A stretch of DNA of 64,000 nucleotides from JAAYBF01 sp963716445 (GTDB lineage: Bacteria; Actinomycetota; Thermoleophilia; Solirubrobacterales; Thermoleophilaceae): contig OY970313.1 of NCBI GenBank assembly GCA_963716445.1, forward strand, positions 310,001-374,000. Reading direction: 5' to 3'. Of the stretch, positions 1 through 8,734 are shown in pieces. The position numbers and the translations under genes are program-made. Position 1 is the first letter of the stretch. Each line of letters opens with the position of its first letter. Below the pieces are notes generated by a model. That model saw nothing but the letters and a program-made list of their open reading frames with translations, did no database searches and was not told the DNA's origin.

Positions 1-5
1 CAGCG

Positions 6-2060
6 GTGAAGGACAAGGACGTCTCGCATCCGGCGCAGGGTCAAAGGATTGTTGGCGACTCGGGCCTCAACGGGCACGCTGTGTGGCCGGTTGCCGGTGA
101 TGGTGGCGCGCTGATGTGGGGTGTCAGCGATGCGCTTTCAGACGCCGAGCAGGGTGGTACGGCGGCTGCCGAGATGCTCCAGTACTACCGCGCAGGCCGC
201 GGGCCCGACGGCTGGTCGAGCCGCCTTGTGTTGCACCGGCCGCCTGGCCCCGCGGACCAGTACAGGGCTCGGCCCGTCGCGACGTCGGCGGATCTGTCGA
301 AGTTCCTGGTGACGGCGGACCTGCCGTTGCTGGAGGGCGCGGACGACCGCTCGTTCTATCTACGCGATCCGTTCGGCGACGAGTTGGAGACGATCGATGG
401 GTCCTCTGACGCCAATGGGTTCCTACCCTCGCTGGGTGGTGGATCGGATGATCTGAGCCGTGTGTTCTTCACGGCGCCCGATGGCTCGTTGCGGGAGTGG
501 GTGGGCGGCGTGTCGCGGCTTGTGAGCGTCGATGCGGGTGGTGTGCCATTTGCGGGTCCGTCGGGATTCGGCAGTGGTGCTGGTCGGCTGCGGTATGCGG
601 TTAGCCGGGATGGGGAGCATGCGTTCTTCTCTACGCCGGTGGGGTCGGATCAGACGGAGGTCTATCGGCGCAGCCACGGCATGACGACGACTCTGGTTTC
701 GCCGTCGAAGCGGTCGACGCCCGATCCGCAGGGCCCGAAGGCCAAGGCCTTTGTGACCGGTTCGCCGGATGGGGACACTGTGTTGTTCTCGAGCTCTGAG
801 GAGCTGACCGACGATGCGAACACGGGGCCGTCGCGTGCGGGCACCGATCTGTATCGCTATGACGTGTCGAGCGACACCCTGATCGACGTCACGGCCGACG
901 ACGATCCCGACGGCGCCCGGTTCATAGGTTTGCTTGGCGCTTCCGATGACGCCGACTGGGTCTACTACGTCGCGCGCGGGGAGGTCGCGGAGGGCGCTAC
1001 GGCCGGCCGTCCAAATGTGTATCTGTGGCGTGACGACGGGAGTGCGGGCGGCGAGACGCGGTTCATCGCGACCCTCAGCGAGCTCGAGTTCAGCCCCTTC
1101 GGCGACTACGGGCTGCACCTGAACGGCGACTCCCGGGTCGCTCGGGTGTCGCCGGACGGGGAGACGTTGGTCTTTCACTCGCCGGCGAGCTTGACCGGCT
1201 ATCGAAATCAGGGGTTTGCGCAGGTGTTCATCTACGAGGCTGACGCCAACGACGGTGAGGGATTGTTGAGTTGTGTGTCGTGTCGTCCCAACGGCACGCC
1301 GGCGCACGGCGATTCGGCGGTGCCCCGTACGGGCTCGGTGCCGCGGATGGTGTCGACGGTGTCGCGGGTGTTGTCTTCGGATGGGCGGCGGGTGTTCTTC
1401 AACAGCGCGGATGCTTTGTTGCCTCAGGACGTCAACGGGAGATTTGACGTGTATGAGTGGGAGGCGGGCCGTTTGCGGCTGGTCTCGACCGGGACGAGCA
1501 CGGACGGAAGCGATTTCGTCGGGGCCAGCGAGGACGGCGACGACGTGTTCTTCATCACCCGCGATCGTCTCGTGGGCCAGGACGTCGACGGCTTGAAGGA
1601 TGTCTATGACGCAAGGGTCGGGGGTGGGTTCGCGTCGCAGAACCCGGTCGCTGAGGCTCCGTGTGTCGGGGAGGCCTGTCGGCCCGCCGTCTCTGGCGCA
1701 CCCGCAGCCGGCGATCCGGCCAGCCGGGCGGGCTCGGGTGCGGGCGACTATGCGCCGTTGTTCAGCGTCGCGCGGATTTCGGCGCGTCAGCAGCGGCTGT
1801 TGGCCAGTCGTGGCCGGCTGACGGTCAGGGTGGACGTCAGGGGCCCGGGTCGGGTCCAGGTGCGCGCCATGCGCGGATCCAAGAGCGTCGGCTCCGGCGC
1901 CAAGACCGCTACGAAGGCCGGTGCGGTGAAGGTGACGGTGAGGTTGGCGCGTTCGGCTAGGCGGGCGTTGAGCAGGCGTGGCCGGCTGCGGCTGCGGCTT
2001 GTCGTGCGCTTCGGTGGCGAGAGCGAGACCGCGACCCTCGATCTGCGGAGGGTCAAGTGA
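6..2060 (+). CDS. Secreted beta-propeller-like protein, 5' end cut by window
   Basis: Probably the C-terminal part of a large extracellular protein. The frame is open to the left edge with no stop, so the GTG at 6 need not be the start. The sequence is a series of WD40/TolB-like blades: recurring SxDGxxVFFxS-type strands such as VSPDGETLVFHSPASL and SSDGRRVFFNSADAL, each followed by DVYxW/DLYRYD motifs. After residue 560 comes a low-complexity linker, then a domain rich in Arg, Ala and Leu with repeated RxxLxxRGRLxLRL segments (about 595-680). That tail is common in secreted Solirubrobacterales proteins. Two Cys pairs (around 420 and 555) would suit an exported protein. The last codon overlaps the GTGA of the next frame, so the two genes are probably cotranscribed. 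Ligand or substrate unknown. Confidence 0.75.
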   Translation: MKDKDVSHPAQGQRIVGDSGLNGHAVWPVAGDGGALMWGVSDALSDAEQGGTAAAEMLQYYRAGRGPDGWSSRLVLHRPPGPADQYRARPVATSADLSKFLVTADLPLLEGADDRSFYLRDPFGDELETIDGSSDANGFLPSLGGGSDDLSRVFFTAPDGSLREWVGGVSRLVSVDAGGVPFAGPSGFGSGAGRLRYAVSRDGEHAFFSTPVGSDQTEVYRRSHGMTTTLVSPSKRSTPDPQGPKAKAFVTGSPDGDTVLFSSSEELTDDANTGPSRAGTDLYRYDVSSDTLIDVTADDDPDGARFIGLLGASDDADWVYYVARGEVAEGATAGRPNVYLWRDDGSAGGETRFIATLSELEFSPFGDYGLHLNGDSRVARVSPDGETLVFHSPASLTGYRNQGFAQVFIYEADANDGEGLLSCVSCRPNGTPAHGDSAVPRTGSVPRMVSTVSRVLSSDGRRVFFNSADALLPQDVNGRFDVYEWEAGRLRLVSTGTSTDGSDFVGASEDGDDVFFITRDRLVGQDVDGLKDVYDARVGGGFASQNPVAEAPCVGEACRPAVSGAPAAGDPASRAGSGAGDYAPLFSVARISARQQRLLASRGRLTVRVDVRGPGRVQVRAMRGSKSVGSGAKTATKAGAVKVTVRLARSARRALSRRGRLRLRLVVRFGGESETATLDLRRVK

Positions 2061-2101
2061 GCGCGTTGGCGGAGACTGTCGAGACGAGGATCGGGAGCTT
2101 G

Positions 2102-5100
2102 ATGAACTACACGATGACTGGCACTGGCCTTCGCCCACGCCGCATGCTGGCGGCCCTAGCGGCGCTGGTTGCGTGCTGCGGAGCGCTGTTGGCCGGCGGC
2201 GCGTCGGTCGCTTCGGCCGCGCCGGTCTGGGACAGCGAGATGTACTGGGGGCCGACCGAGTTTCAGCCCGGCGAAGAGGCGTTCGTGCTGGCCCAGCCGA
2301 TCAACAAGGGCGACACCCCGACCGACGACATCACCCAGGTCGAGTACGACCTGCCGCCCGGCGTGACGTTCAACGAGGTCACGCCGGAGTCGAGTGGCTA
2401 CTGGTTCTGTCAGATCCCCGGGTTTCCCGACAACGCCTGTCTCTCGCTGCCCGGGTGGCCGGCAACTGCGCAGACCAAGCGGCTGGAGATGCTCCTCGAC
2501 GTCGCGCCTGGCGCGTCGGGCACCCATCCGCTGTCGATCACGGTCTCCGGCGGCGGCGCCGCGAGTCCGCACACCGAGACCCACATGGTGACCATCGACG
2601 ACACGCCGCTGGGTTTCGGCGTCAAGCCCGGAACCTTGAAGGCGGGCGCCTTCGACGAGAACGGCGTCGACTACACCCAGGCCGGCGGGCACCCCTTCTC
2701 GGCCGAGGGAGCCTTCGACGTCAATGTCGACGGTCGCGCCCAGCAGGTCGGCGGTGCGCTCAAGGAGGTAGTCACAGACCTCCCCGCCGGTTTCGCCGGC
2801 GATCCGACCAACCTCCCGACGTGCACCGACCAGCAGTTCACCAGTCCCAGCGGGTGTCCGGCGGACACCCAGGTCGGGATCGTTCGCATCTACCTTTTCG
2901 GGGTCCAAGAGCGCCAGGTGTTTGGTCTCTACAACCTCGACCCGCCAGGCCATCTGCCGGCCCAATTCGGCTTTGTCGTCGACGCATTCAGGATAAAGAT
3001 CAACCCCGTGGTACGGACAGACGGCGACTACGGCATCCAGCTTAGGGTGCCCAACACCCCGGAGGACTTCATCGCCGGACGCGTACGGGCGATCGTCTGG
3101 GGCGTTCCCGCCGACCCGGCCCACGACCATCAACGCTGCGAGATTCCCAACGCAGCGGTGATGAGCTGCAACGGAGTCGAGACCACAGGCGGCCCTTCCG
3201 ACCAGGTGCCGCGGTCCTCGAGCGCGCCACGGTTGCCGCTGTTGAGCAACCCGACGAGCTGCACCGGCCCGCTGGAGACGACCTTCCACTTCTCGAGCTG
3301 GCCGAACCCCCCCGGCGGCTATGCCTTCACGGACCCACGGTGGATCAACTACACGGTTCCGAACCCTGCGGTGACGGGCTGCGAGCTGCTCGATTTCGAT
3401 CCGTCGCTGGCGATCGGCCCCTCGACCAAGCAGGCCGGTCAGCCGACGGGCATGGACGTCGACCTCGATCTGCCCCAGAACGACGATCCGGACGGTCTCG
3501 CGACTTCGCACTTGAAGAAGACAGTGGTGACGTTGCCTGAGGGGATGACCGTTTCGCCGTCCTCGGCCGATGGCCTCCAGGCCTGTACCCGCGCCCAGAT
3601 CGGGTTGACGACACCTGTCGGCACGAGCCCGGCCAGGTTCTCCAACGCGCCGGTCGGCTGTCCGGACGGGTCGAAGCTCGCCGACGCTGTGGTTACGTCG
3701 CCGGCGTTGGAGGATCCGCTGGCGGGCGCTGTGTATCTGGCGGAGCAGGACAACAACCCGTTTGGGTCGCTTGTGGCGATGTATTTGGTCGCCAAGCATC
3801 CGAGCACGCTGGTCAAGCTGGCGGGCAAGGTCGATCTCGACCCGAACACCGGCCGCATCACAGCTACGTTCGATGACAATCCTCAGCTTCCGGTCTCGGA
3901 GGTCAAATTGGACTTCCCGGACGGCCCGCGGGCGTCTTTGACGGTCCCCGCCCAGTGCGGCAGCCATCAGATCGGTTGGTCGATGGACGGCTGGTCTGGC
4001 GCGCAGAGGTCGGGAACGGATGGGTTCGTGTCTGAGTGCCCGGCCGGTGTAGACCCCAACGCGCCGCTTCCCTTCGCCCCGTCGTTCACGGCCGGGACGA
4101 CGAACCCGGCCGGCGGCTCGCACTCGCCGTTCGTGTTGCGCATCCAGCGTGGCGATCGCCAGCAAGAGCTCTCCGGCGTCAAGGTCGACATGCCGAAGGG
4201 GCTGTTGGCCAAGCTCGCCGGCGTGCCGTTGTGCGGTGAGGCTCAGGCCGCCGCCGGCACCTGCGACCAGGGCTCGCGGATCGGTACCGCCACCGCTGGT
4301 GCCGGCCCTGGCCCGAACCCGTTTTACGTCTCGGGTCCGGTGTATCTGACCGGCCCGTACAAGGGCGCCCCCTACGGTCTGGCGGTCGCCGTCCCGGCGA
4401 TCGCGGGGCCGTTCAATCTCGGGACGGTCGTCGTGCGCCAGGCGCTGCACGTCGACCGCTCCGATGCGCATGTGACGGCGGTCAGCGATCCGCTGCCGCG
4501 GATCTTGAAGGGTGTGCCGTTGCTGATCCGCGACGTGCGCGTCAACGTCGACCGGCCCGACTTCGTGGTCAACCCGTCGTCGTGTAAGGCCCAGCAGATC
4601 GCGGGCACGGTCTCCTCGATCGAGGGCGCCTCGAGCACCCTGACCGACCGCTTCCAAGCGTCGGCGTGTGCGCGGCTTGGTTTCAAGCCGAAGCTCAAGC
4701 TCGCGTTGACCGGCAAGCGCCAGAGGACGACCGGCAAGCATCCGGGGGTCAAGGCCCAGGTGACCCAGAAGCCGGGTGAGGCGGCGATCCGTCAGGCGGT
4801 CGTGAAGCTGCCCAAGAGCCTGGCTCTGGATCCGGACAACGCCCAGGCGTTGTGCGAGTTCTCAGACGGCACCAAGCCCGACCTCGAGAACCACTGTCCG
4901 AAGGGCTCGATCGTCGGACGGGCGAAAGCAACGACGCCGTTGTTGGACGAGCCGCTGTCTGGCAACGTGTACTTCGTCAAGAACGTCCGCACCGACCAAA
5001 GGACCGGCAACCAGATCCGGACGCTGCCGATGATCGTCGTCGCACTCAGGGGCAAGATCGCGGTCAACCTCCGCGGCGAGTCCTCAGTAGCCAAGAGCCG

Positions 5101-5356
5101 GCTCGTCAACACGTTCGCCTCGGTGCCCGACGCGCCGATCACCCGGTTCAACCTCAACATCAAAGGCGGAAACAACGGCATCCTCGCCGTCACACGGACA
5201 AGACGCGGCCGGATCAACATCTGCAACAGCCGCCAGACCGCCCAAGCGGACTTCGACGCACAGAACGGCCGCGCACACGACCGCAACATCAAGATCACCA
5301 CACCCTGCAAGAACACCAAAAAGGCCAAGCAAGGCAAAGCCAAGCGACGGCAGTAG
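2102..5356 (+). CDS. Large secreted repeat protein
   Basis: Exported protein of about 1084 residues, function unknown. The frame opens at GTG 2057, overlapping the stop of the previous gene, but ATG 2102 sits behind GGATCGGGAG and gives a clean signal peptide (Arg pair, then LAALAALVACCGALLAGG, cleavage near ASAAP). I prefer 2102. The mature part carries several copies of one loose unit: a Cys-Pro/Asp-x-Gly-Ser turn, GxAxA, a short PLL/PLA stretch and then GxVYxx. Copies begin near bases 2850, 3658, 4261 and 4893. Each has conserved cysteines, which fits disulfide-stabilised extracellular beta domains. The C-terminus is Lys/Arg-rich. The 245-residue secreted protein at 7117-7854 contains one related unit. 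The gene probably forms an operon with the preceding propeller gene. Confidence 0.7.
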   Translation: MNYTMTGTGLRPRRMLAALAALVACCGALLAGGASVASAAPVWDSEMYWGPTEFQPGEEAFVLAQPINKGDTPTDDITQVEYDLPPGVTFNEVTPESSGYWFCQIPGFPDNACLSLPGWPATAQTKRLEMLLDVAPGASGTHPLSITVSGGGAASPHTETHMVTIDDTPLGFGVKPGTLKAGAFDENGVDYTQAGGHPFSAEGAFDVNVDGRAQQVGGALKEVVTDLPAGFAGDPTNLPTCTDQQFTSPSGCPADTQVGIVRIYLFGVQERQVFGLYNLDPPGHLPAQFGFVVDAFRIKINPVVRTDGDYGIQLRVPNTPEDFIAGRVRAIVWGVPADPAHDHQRCEIPNAAVMSCNGVETTGGPSDQVPRSSSAPRLPLLSNPTSCTGPLETTFHFSSWPNPPGGYAFTDPRWINYTVPNPAVTGCELLDFDPSLAIGPSTKQAGQPTGMDVDLDLPQNDDPDGLATSHLKKTVVTLPEGMTVSPSSADGLQACTRAQIGLTTPVGTSPARFSNAPVGCPDGSKLADAVVTSPALEDPLAGAVYLAEQDNNPFGSLVAMYLVAKHPSTLVKLAGKVDLDPNTGRITATFDDNPQLPVSEVKLDFPDGPRASLTVPAQCGSHQIGWSMDGWSGAQRSGTDGFVSECPAGVDPNAPLPFAPSFTAGTTNPAGGSHSPFVLRIQRGDRQQELSGVKVDMPKGLLAKLAGVPLCGEAQAAAGTCDQGSRIGTATAGAGPGPNPFYVSGPVYLTGPYKGAPYGLAVAVPAIAGPFNLGTVVVRQALHVDRSDAHVTAVSDPLPRILKGVPLLIRDVRVNVDRPDFVVNPSSCKAQQIAGTVSSIEGASSTLTDRFQASACARLGFKPKLKLALTGKRQRTTGKHPGVKAQVTQKPGEAAIRQAVVKLPKSLALDPDNAQALCEFSDGTKPDLENHCPKGSIVGRAKATTPLLDEPLSGNVYFVKNVRTDQRTGNQIRTLPMIVVALRGKIAVNLRGESSVAKSRLVNTFASVPDAPITRFNLNIKGGNNGILAVTRTRRGRINICNSRQTAQADFDAQNGRAHDRNIKITTPCKNTKKAKQGKAKRRQ

Positions 5357-5440
5357 CGCTGTTGCGAAGCTGAGCTGAACAGAATCGGCAGAGCGAGAGG
5401 GCCGGCATGGCGCGGCCCTCTCTGCGTCTGCTGGCGTCGC

Positions 5441-6244
5441 TTAGCTCGCCGCGCGTAGCCCGGGCTCGCCGTCCAGCTCCCGCGCGGCGCGCTCGGGGCC
5501 GAGGAAAGGCAGGGCCATCAGGTAGGTGAGCTCCGGGACGAGGCGGGGGAGGCCGGCGCCGGCGCCGGCGGCGATCTCCTGCTGGAGCATCTCCATCAGG
5601 TCGCCGATGCGGCCCATGCGGAGCGAGTCGGCGAAGGGAAGGCCCGCGAGGAGGTCGGAGGGGGCGGCCTCGAACAGCGGCAGCAGGCGGCGCAACGCCT
5701 CGCGCCGACGTTCGGCCGTCGCAGGCCCGGCGCGGAGCCCTTCGACGAAGCAGAGCCGCGCCACGGCGGGGTTGGCCGCCAGCGCCGCGCAGAGCGCCAT
5801 CAGCGCCCCGCGCAGCCGCCGTGCCCAGGGCGGGCCCTCGGCCTCGAAGGCGCTCAACGTGACCTCGAGCAGGCGGTCCATCTGCTGGCCGTAGGCGACG
5901 GCGAAGCATTCGTCCTTGCCCTCGAACTGCTGGTAGAAGGTCTTGCGCGAAACGCCGGCGCGGGCGATCACGTCGGCGATGCTCGTCTCGAGGTAGCCGC
6001 GCTCGCCCACGGCGGCCGCCATGCCGTCGAGGATCCGCGTGCGCTGGGACTCGGCCACCGCCTCCGGCGCCAGGCCGTGGCGGCCGCCCGGGATCTGCCC
6101 CGAACGGCGCGGAGCGCGTTGACCCTGCGTTCTACGAACGGTTGTACCCTCAGGTTTGTGAGAGCGCGCCGAGGCGCCCGCCTCCGAGTGATCGGAAACA
6201 CCGTGGACTCGTGCGGCGGGGGTCTCTGCGGTCCCACGGCTCAT
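5441..6244 (-). CDS. TetR/AcrR family transcriptional regulator
   Basis: DNA-binding repressor-type protein, 267 residues from ATG 6244. The TetR N-terminal HTH lies near residues 70-120, with the typical core TSIADVIARAGVSRKTFYQQF followed by a GKDECF stretch. The remainder is the helical ligand-binding region. ATG 6244 overlaps the TGA of the upstream tetR as ATGA, which argues for translational coupling. However, the first 60 residues are unusually long and low in complexity, and they contain operator-like DNA: a perfect CGTTC-TAC-GAACG palindrome at 6128-6140, and a 13-mer at 6192-6204 that is shared with the mce promoter region. A shorter product (for example from GTG 6058) is therefore possible. 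Ligand and targets unknown. Confidence 0.8.
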   Translation of the reverse strand: MSRGTAETPAARVHGVSDHSEAGASARSHKPEGTTVRRTQGQRAPRRSGQIPGGRHGLAPEAVAESQRTRILDGMAAAVGERGYLETSIADVIARAGVSRKTFYQQFEGKDECFAVAYGQQMDRLLEVTLSAFEAEGPPWARRLRGALMALCAALAANPAVARLCFVEGLRAGPATAERRREALRRLLPLFEAAPSDLLAGLPFADSLRMGRIGDLMEMLQQEIAAGAGAGLPRLVPELTYLMALPFLGPERAARELDGEPGLRAAS

Positions 6245-6870
6245 CGCGCGACCTCCAGCAGCGGGGCGATCTGGGTGGCGAGGATCTCGCTGGTCAGCGC
6301 GGGCAGCCGGCTGGTGTCGCCGTGATCGATCGGCAGGTAGATCAGCTCGTGCACCGCGCCGATGAGCGCCTGCGCCGACAGCCGGTCGAGCTTCGCGTCT
6401 CCGCGCAGCTCGCTCAGCGCATGCTCCACCAGGCGGGCCAGCCGGTCCATCGCCTCCGCGCGCCGCTCGCGCGCCCGCGGGCCCGCCGCGAAGACCTCCA
6501 CGACGCACATCCGCGCCAGTTGCGGCTGCTCGGCGCAGAGGCGTAGGAACGCCTCGAGCGCGCGCTCGATCCGGCGCTCAGGCTGCTCGCAGTCGAGGTA
6601 GGCCTCGGTCACCGTGCGGATCACCAGCCGCATCGCGTCGTCGTAAGCCGCGACGAAGCAGTCCTCCTTGTCCTCGAACAGCTCGTAGAACGTCCGCCGC
6701 GACATGCCCGCCTGGACCAGCACCCGCTCCACCGACGTGTCCTCGTAGCCGACGGCGGCCACCACCTGCACCATCGCCGCCATCAGCCGCTCCCTCTGCC
6801 TGGCCGCGGCGCCGACTCTCGAGATCTGCTGCGAATCCGAGACGAGCTTGAACGCCGGCTGCCTGCTCAT
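6241..6870 (-). CDS. TetR/AcrR family transcriptional regulator
   Basis: TetR-type regulator of 209 residues. The HTH lies at about 25-70 (TSVERVLVQAGMSRRTFYEL, then a FEDKEDCF stretch), followed by a helical effector domain with the conserved MCVVEVFAAGP segment that also occurs in the other two TetR proteins here. It is the first gene of a two-gene unit with the tetR at 5441-6244, which it overlaps by four bases. The region before the ATG contains a partial dyad, AACGGACGGTT, suitable for an autoregulatory operator. All three TetR proteins in this part belong to one subfamily by sequence, and they lie beside an mce operon. Control of lipid uptake genes is a reasonable but unproven inference. 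Confidence 0.85.
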   Translation of the reverse strand: MSRQPAFKLVSDSQQISRVGAAARQRERLMAAMVQVVAAVGYEDTSVERVLVQAGMSRRTFYELFEDKEDCFVAAYDDAMRLVIRTVTEAYLDCEQPERRIERALEAFLRLCAEQPQLARMCVVEVFAAGPRARERRAEAMDRLARLVEHALSELRGDAKLDRLSAQALIGAVHELIYLPIDHGDTSRLPALTSEILATQIAPLLEVAR

Positions 6871-6920
6871 ACGGCAACCATAAACCGTCCGTTCTATCTT
6901 GGCAACTGAGGAACGCGAAG
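6871..6920 (-). promoter_or_regulatory. Promoter/operator region of the tetR pair
   Basis: Short A+T-enriched stretch upstream of ATG 6870. An imperfect 11-bp dyad at 6883-6893 (AACCGTCCGTT, 8 of 11 positions symmetric) overlaps it. TTGCC occurs twice on the minus strand, flanking the dyad. The ACGGTTT half-site also occurs upstream of the other two tetR genes (near 6138 and 8764). This suggests an autoregulatory TetR site; there is no experimental support. Confidence 0.35.
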
Positions 6921-6962
6921 TTTATGAATCCGCGCCGAGAGCCCTTGGCCCCAAAGGAAAAG

Positions 6963-7021
6963 CCTGCGGATGGTGAAGCGCCCGCCAATTGGAGGGGGGC
7001 GGACGCTTCACGATCCGCAGG
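6963..7021. terminator. Long inverted repeat, probable transcription terminator
   Basis: Two 24-base arms (6963-6986 and 6998-7021) pair at 22 of 24 positions around an 11-base loop rich in G. It lies between the secreted-protein gene ending at 7117 and the tetR promoter, both on the minus strand. A second hairpin sits just upstream at 7045-7086. No T tract follows on either strand, so this is either an intrinsic terminator of the GC-rich actinobacterial kind or another structured element. Confidence 0.45.
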
Positions 7022-7044
7022 CTGTTCGCGAATACTGCCGGACG

Positions 7045-7086
7045 CCGGTCGGACGCCCCACCTACGCAGTGGGGACGCCCGACCGG
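7045..7086 (-). terminator. Hairpin after the 7117-7854 gene
   Basis: The outer stem of 8 bp (CCGGTCGG with CCGACCGG) and the inner stem of 6 bp (CCCCAC with GTGGGG) are separated by a small internal loop, with a 7-base apical loop. It begins 30 bases past the stop codon at 7117 on the minus strand, where a terminator is expected. No U run is present. Confidence 0.5.
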
Positions 7087-7116
7087 TCGAGCCGAGAAAG
7101 CCCTAGCGGGCTGGTG

Positions 7117-7854
7117 CTAGCTGCACGGCGTGGTGCCGTTGTAGGTGCTCTTGCTCGTGGTGTTGTCGTTGTAGAGGTAGTTGGCGGTCGCCTGGTACGG
7201 GTACTTCTTGCTCTTCGGGCAACCCGTGGTGACGATGTAGTCCTTGGCGTAGGACTTGCCGCCGACCGCGTACTTGAAGCTGGTCAACGTGACCGGCACG
7301 CCCGCCACGACCTGGAGGACCTTGGGGACCTGGAAGCTCGCCTTGTAGCCCCACTTCGGATGCCTGAGCTTCTTGATCTTGACTGCGATCGGCTCCTGGA
7401 CCAGCGCCGGGTTGTAGAGCGTCGTGAAGGCCCAGAGCGTGCTCGCGCCGCCATTGACGAAGACCACGGTCGGACGGGCGTCGACGGTGTCGGCCAGCGC
7501 CGAGCCGCTTCCCTTGCCCATGATCGACTTCTTCGGGCAGTTCTTGACGCTGTCGTCGCGCTTCATCGTGCGCTTCGAGCAGGTCGCGTACTTGCCGCCG
7601 TTGTACTTGCCGTACTTCGGCAGGTACACCGTGCCGCCGGTGATGATCGGGGGCTCGACGCCCTGGGTGATGGTCTTGAACGCGAGGCTTCCCTTGATCG
7701 TCACGCCCTGCGGGTTCTTCTTCGTCCCGGCCTTCTTCGGGACGACCTGCGCCGAGGACTTGAACTCGGTCACGGGCGTCTGGCCCATCGCGGGAGCCAC
7801 CGCCATGGCGCTGATCGCCACGGCCGCCCCCGTCAAGACTGCAAGCTTGCGCAT
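7117..7854 (-). CDS. Small secreted protein of unknown function
   Basis: 245 residues with a clear signal peptide (MRKLAVLTGAAVAISAMAVA, cleavage near AMGQT). The mature domain is beta-rich, Lys-rich and has four cysteines (around 90, 104, 230 and 244), probably in disulfides. The stretch CPKKSIMGKGSGSAL followed by a beta strand resembles the repeat unit of the large secreted protein at 2102-5356 (CPKGSIVGRAKATTPLL), so it looks like a single-unit member of the same extracellular family. The preferred start is ATG 7854, preceded by GAGGAGAGACGAGAG on the minus strand, a good ribosome-binding region. The gene stands alone between tetR genes and is followed by two hairpins. Function not recognised. 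Confidence 0.75.
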   Translation of the reverse strand: MRKLAVLTGAAVAISAMAVAPAMGQTPVTEFKSSAQVVPKKAGTKKNPQGVTIKGSLAFKTITQGVEPPIITGGTVYLPKYGKYNGGKYATCSKRTMKRDDSVKNCPKKSIMGKGSGSALADTVDARPTVVFVNGGASTLWAFTTLYNPALVQEPIAVKIKKLRHPKWGYKASFQVPKVLQVVAGVPVTLTSFKYAVGGKSYAKDYIVTTGCPKSKKYPYQATANYLYNDNTTSKSTYNGTTPCS

Positions 7855-8011
7855 CTCTCGTCTCTCCTCGTCCGAACGTCGTTGTCGCGGCAGGATTCCC
7901 CGCCGAGAGCGCGACCGAACACGCTAACGGAGGCCTCCCGGCTGTGCAAACTGCACCGTACCTACAACGCGCGGGGCGTGGCGAAGTTGCGGATGACGTT
8001 GCGTCGGCGTC

Positions 8012-8722
8012 TCAGGCGGCGGAGGGAGCCGGGCTGCCCGGATCCTCGCCGAGCAGCCGCTTCCGCTGGGCCGCCGCGCGCTGCTCGCCGACGTACGGCA
8101 GCAGCGCGGACTCGGTGAGGTCCGGCAGCAGCTTCGGCAGGTCGGCCGTCTCGCCGCGGGCGATCCGCCGGTAGACCGTCTCGTAGACGCCGCCGACGAT
8201 CGTCTCCGCGATCAGCGGCGACGGCGCGTCCTTGCCGAGCACCAGCTTCGCGCTGTCCTCGAAGAAGCCGGTGAACTCCTCCATCGTCCGGGCCCGCCGG
8301 GCGATCGCGTCGGGCCCGGCCGCGAGCACCTCGACGATGCACATCTTCGCGAAGGCGGGCGACGCCGCCAGCAGCTCGAGGAAGGCCCTGAAGCCGGCGC
8401 TGGCGCGCCCCTCCATCGTGCCCTCGCCCTCGAACGCGGTGCGCACGCTCGACAGCAGGCGGCCGCTCGCCTCGTCGTACGCGGCGAGGAAGGCGTGGTC
8501 CTTGTTCTTGAACTGCTCGTAGAACGTGCGCCGCGAGACCCCGGCCTCGCGCACGATGTCCTGCACGCTCATGCCGCCGTAGCCGTGAACGCTGGCGACC
8601 TGGGCGACCGCGGCGAGGATGCGCTCGCGCTGGTTGCGGGCGACGAAGCTCCGTGCGAGGCCATGGCGGCCGGGAGGCAGCTGATGCGGCGCGCGAGCTG
8701 CTCTAGGACTATCGAGGGCCAC
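8012..8722 (-). CDS. TetR/AcrR family regulator divergent from the mce operon
   Basis: TetR-type regulator with the HTH core MSVQDIVREAGVSRRTFYEQ and the same MCIVEVLAAGP effector-domain segment as the other two TetR proteins here. The frame is open to ATG 8779, but I favour GTG 8722 (236 residues). A TATATT hexamer at 8735-8740 (minus strand) would place transcription start only a few bases before this GTG, and the extra N-terminal residues look untranslated. No Shine-Dalgarno site is visible at either start. The gene is divergent from the six-gene mce operon across about 240 bases that contain operator-like palindromes, so it is the best local candidate for the mce regulator. Ligand unknown. 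Confidence 0.8.
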   Translation of the reverse strand: MALDSPRAARAPHQLPPGRHGLARSFVARNQRERILAAVAQVASVHGYGGMSVQDIVREAGVSRRTFYEQFKNKDHAFLAAYDEASGRLLSSVRTAFEGEGTMEGRASAGFRAFLELLAASPAFAKMCIVEVLAAGPDAIARRARTMEEFTGFFEDSAKLVLGKDAPSPLIAETIVGGVYETVYRRIARGETADLPKLLPDLTESALLPYVGEQRAAAQRKRLLGEDPGSPAPSAA

Positions 8723-8734
8723 GAGCGGTAAGGC

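Noticed and set aside
423..2138. 571-residue minus-strand reading opposite the propeller gene
   Set aside because: Arg/His/Pro-rich with no domain; typical antisense shadow of GC-rich coding sequence.
2156..4741. 861-residue minus-strand reading
   Set aside because: Shadow of the secreted repeat protein; composition dominated by Arg, Gly, Val and Leu with no recognisable motif.
6924..8118. Plus-strand readings across the terminator hairpins and the 7117-7854 gene
   Set aside because: Shadows of the secreted protein; they run through two hairpins and have no start signal.
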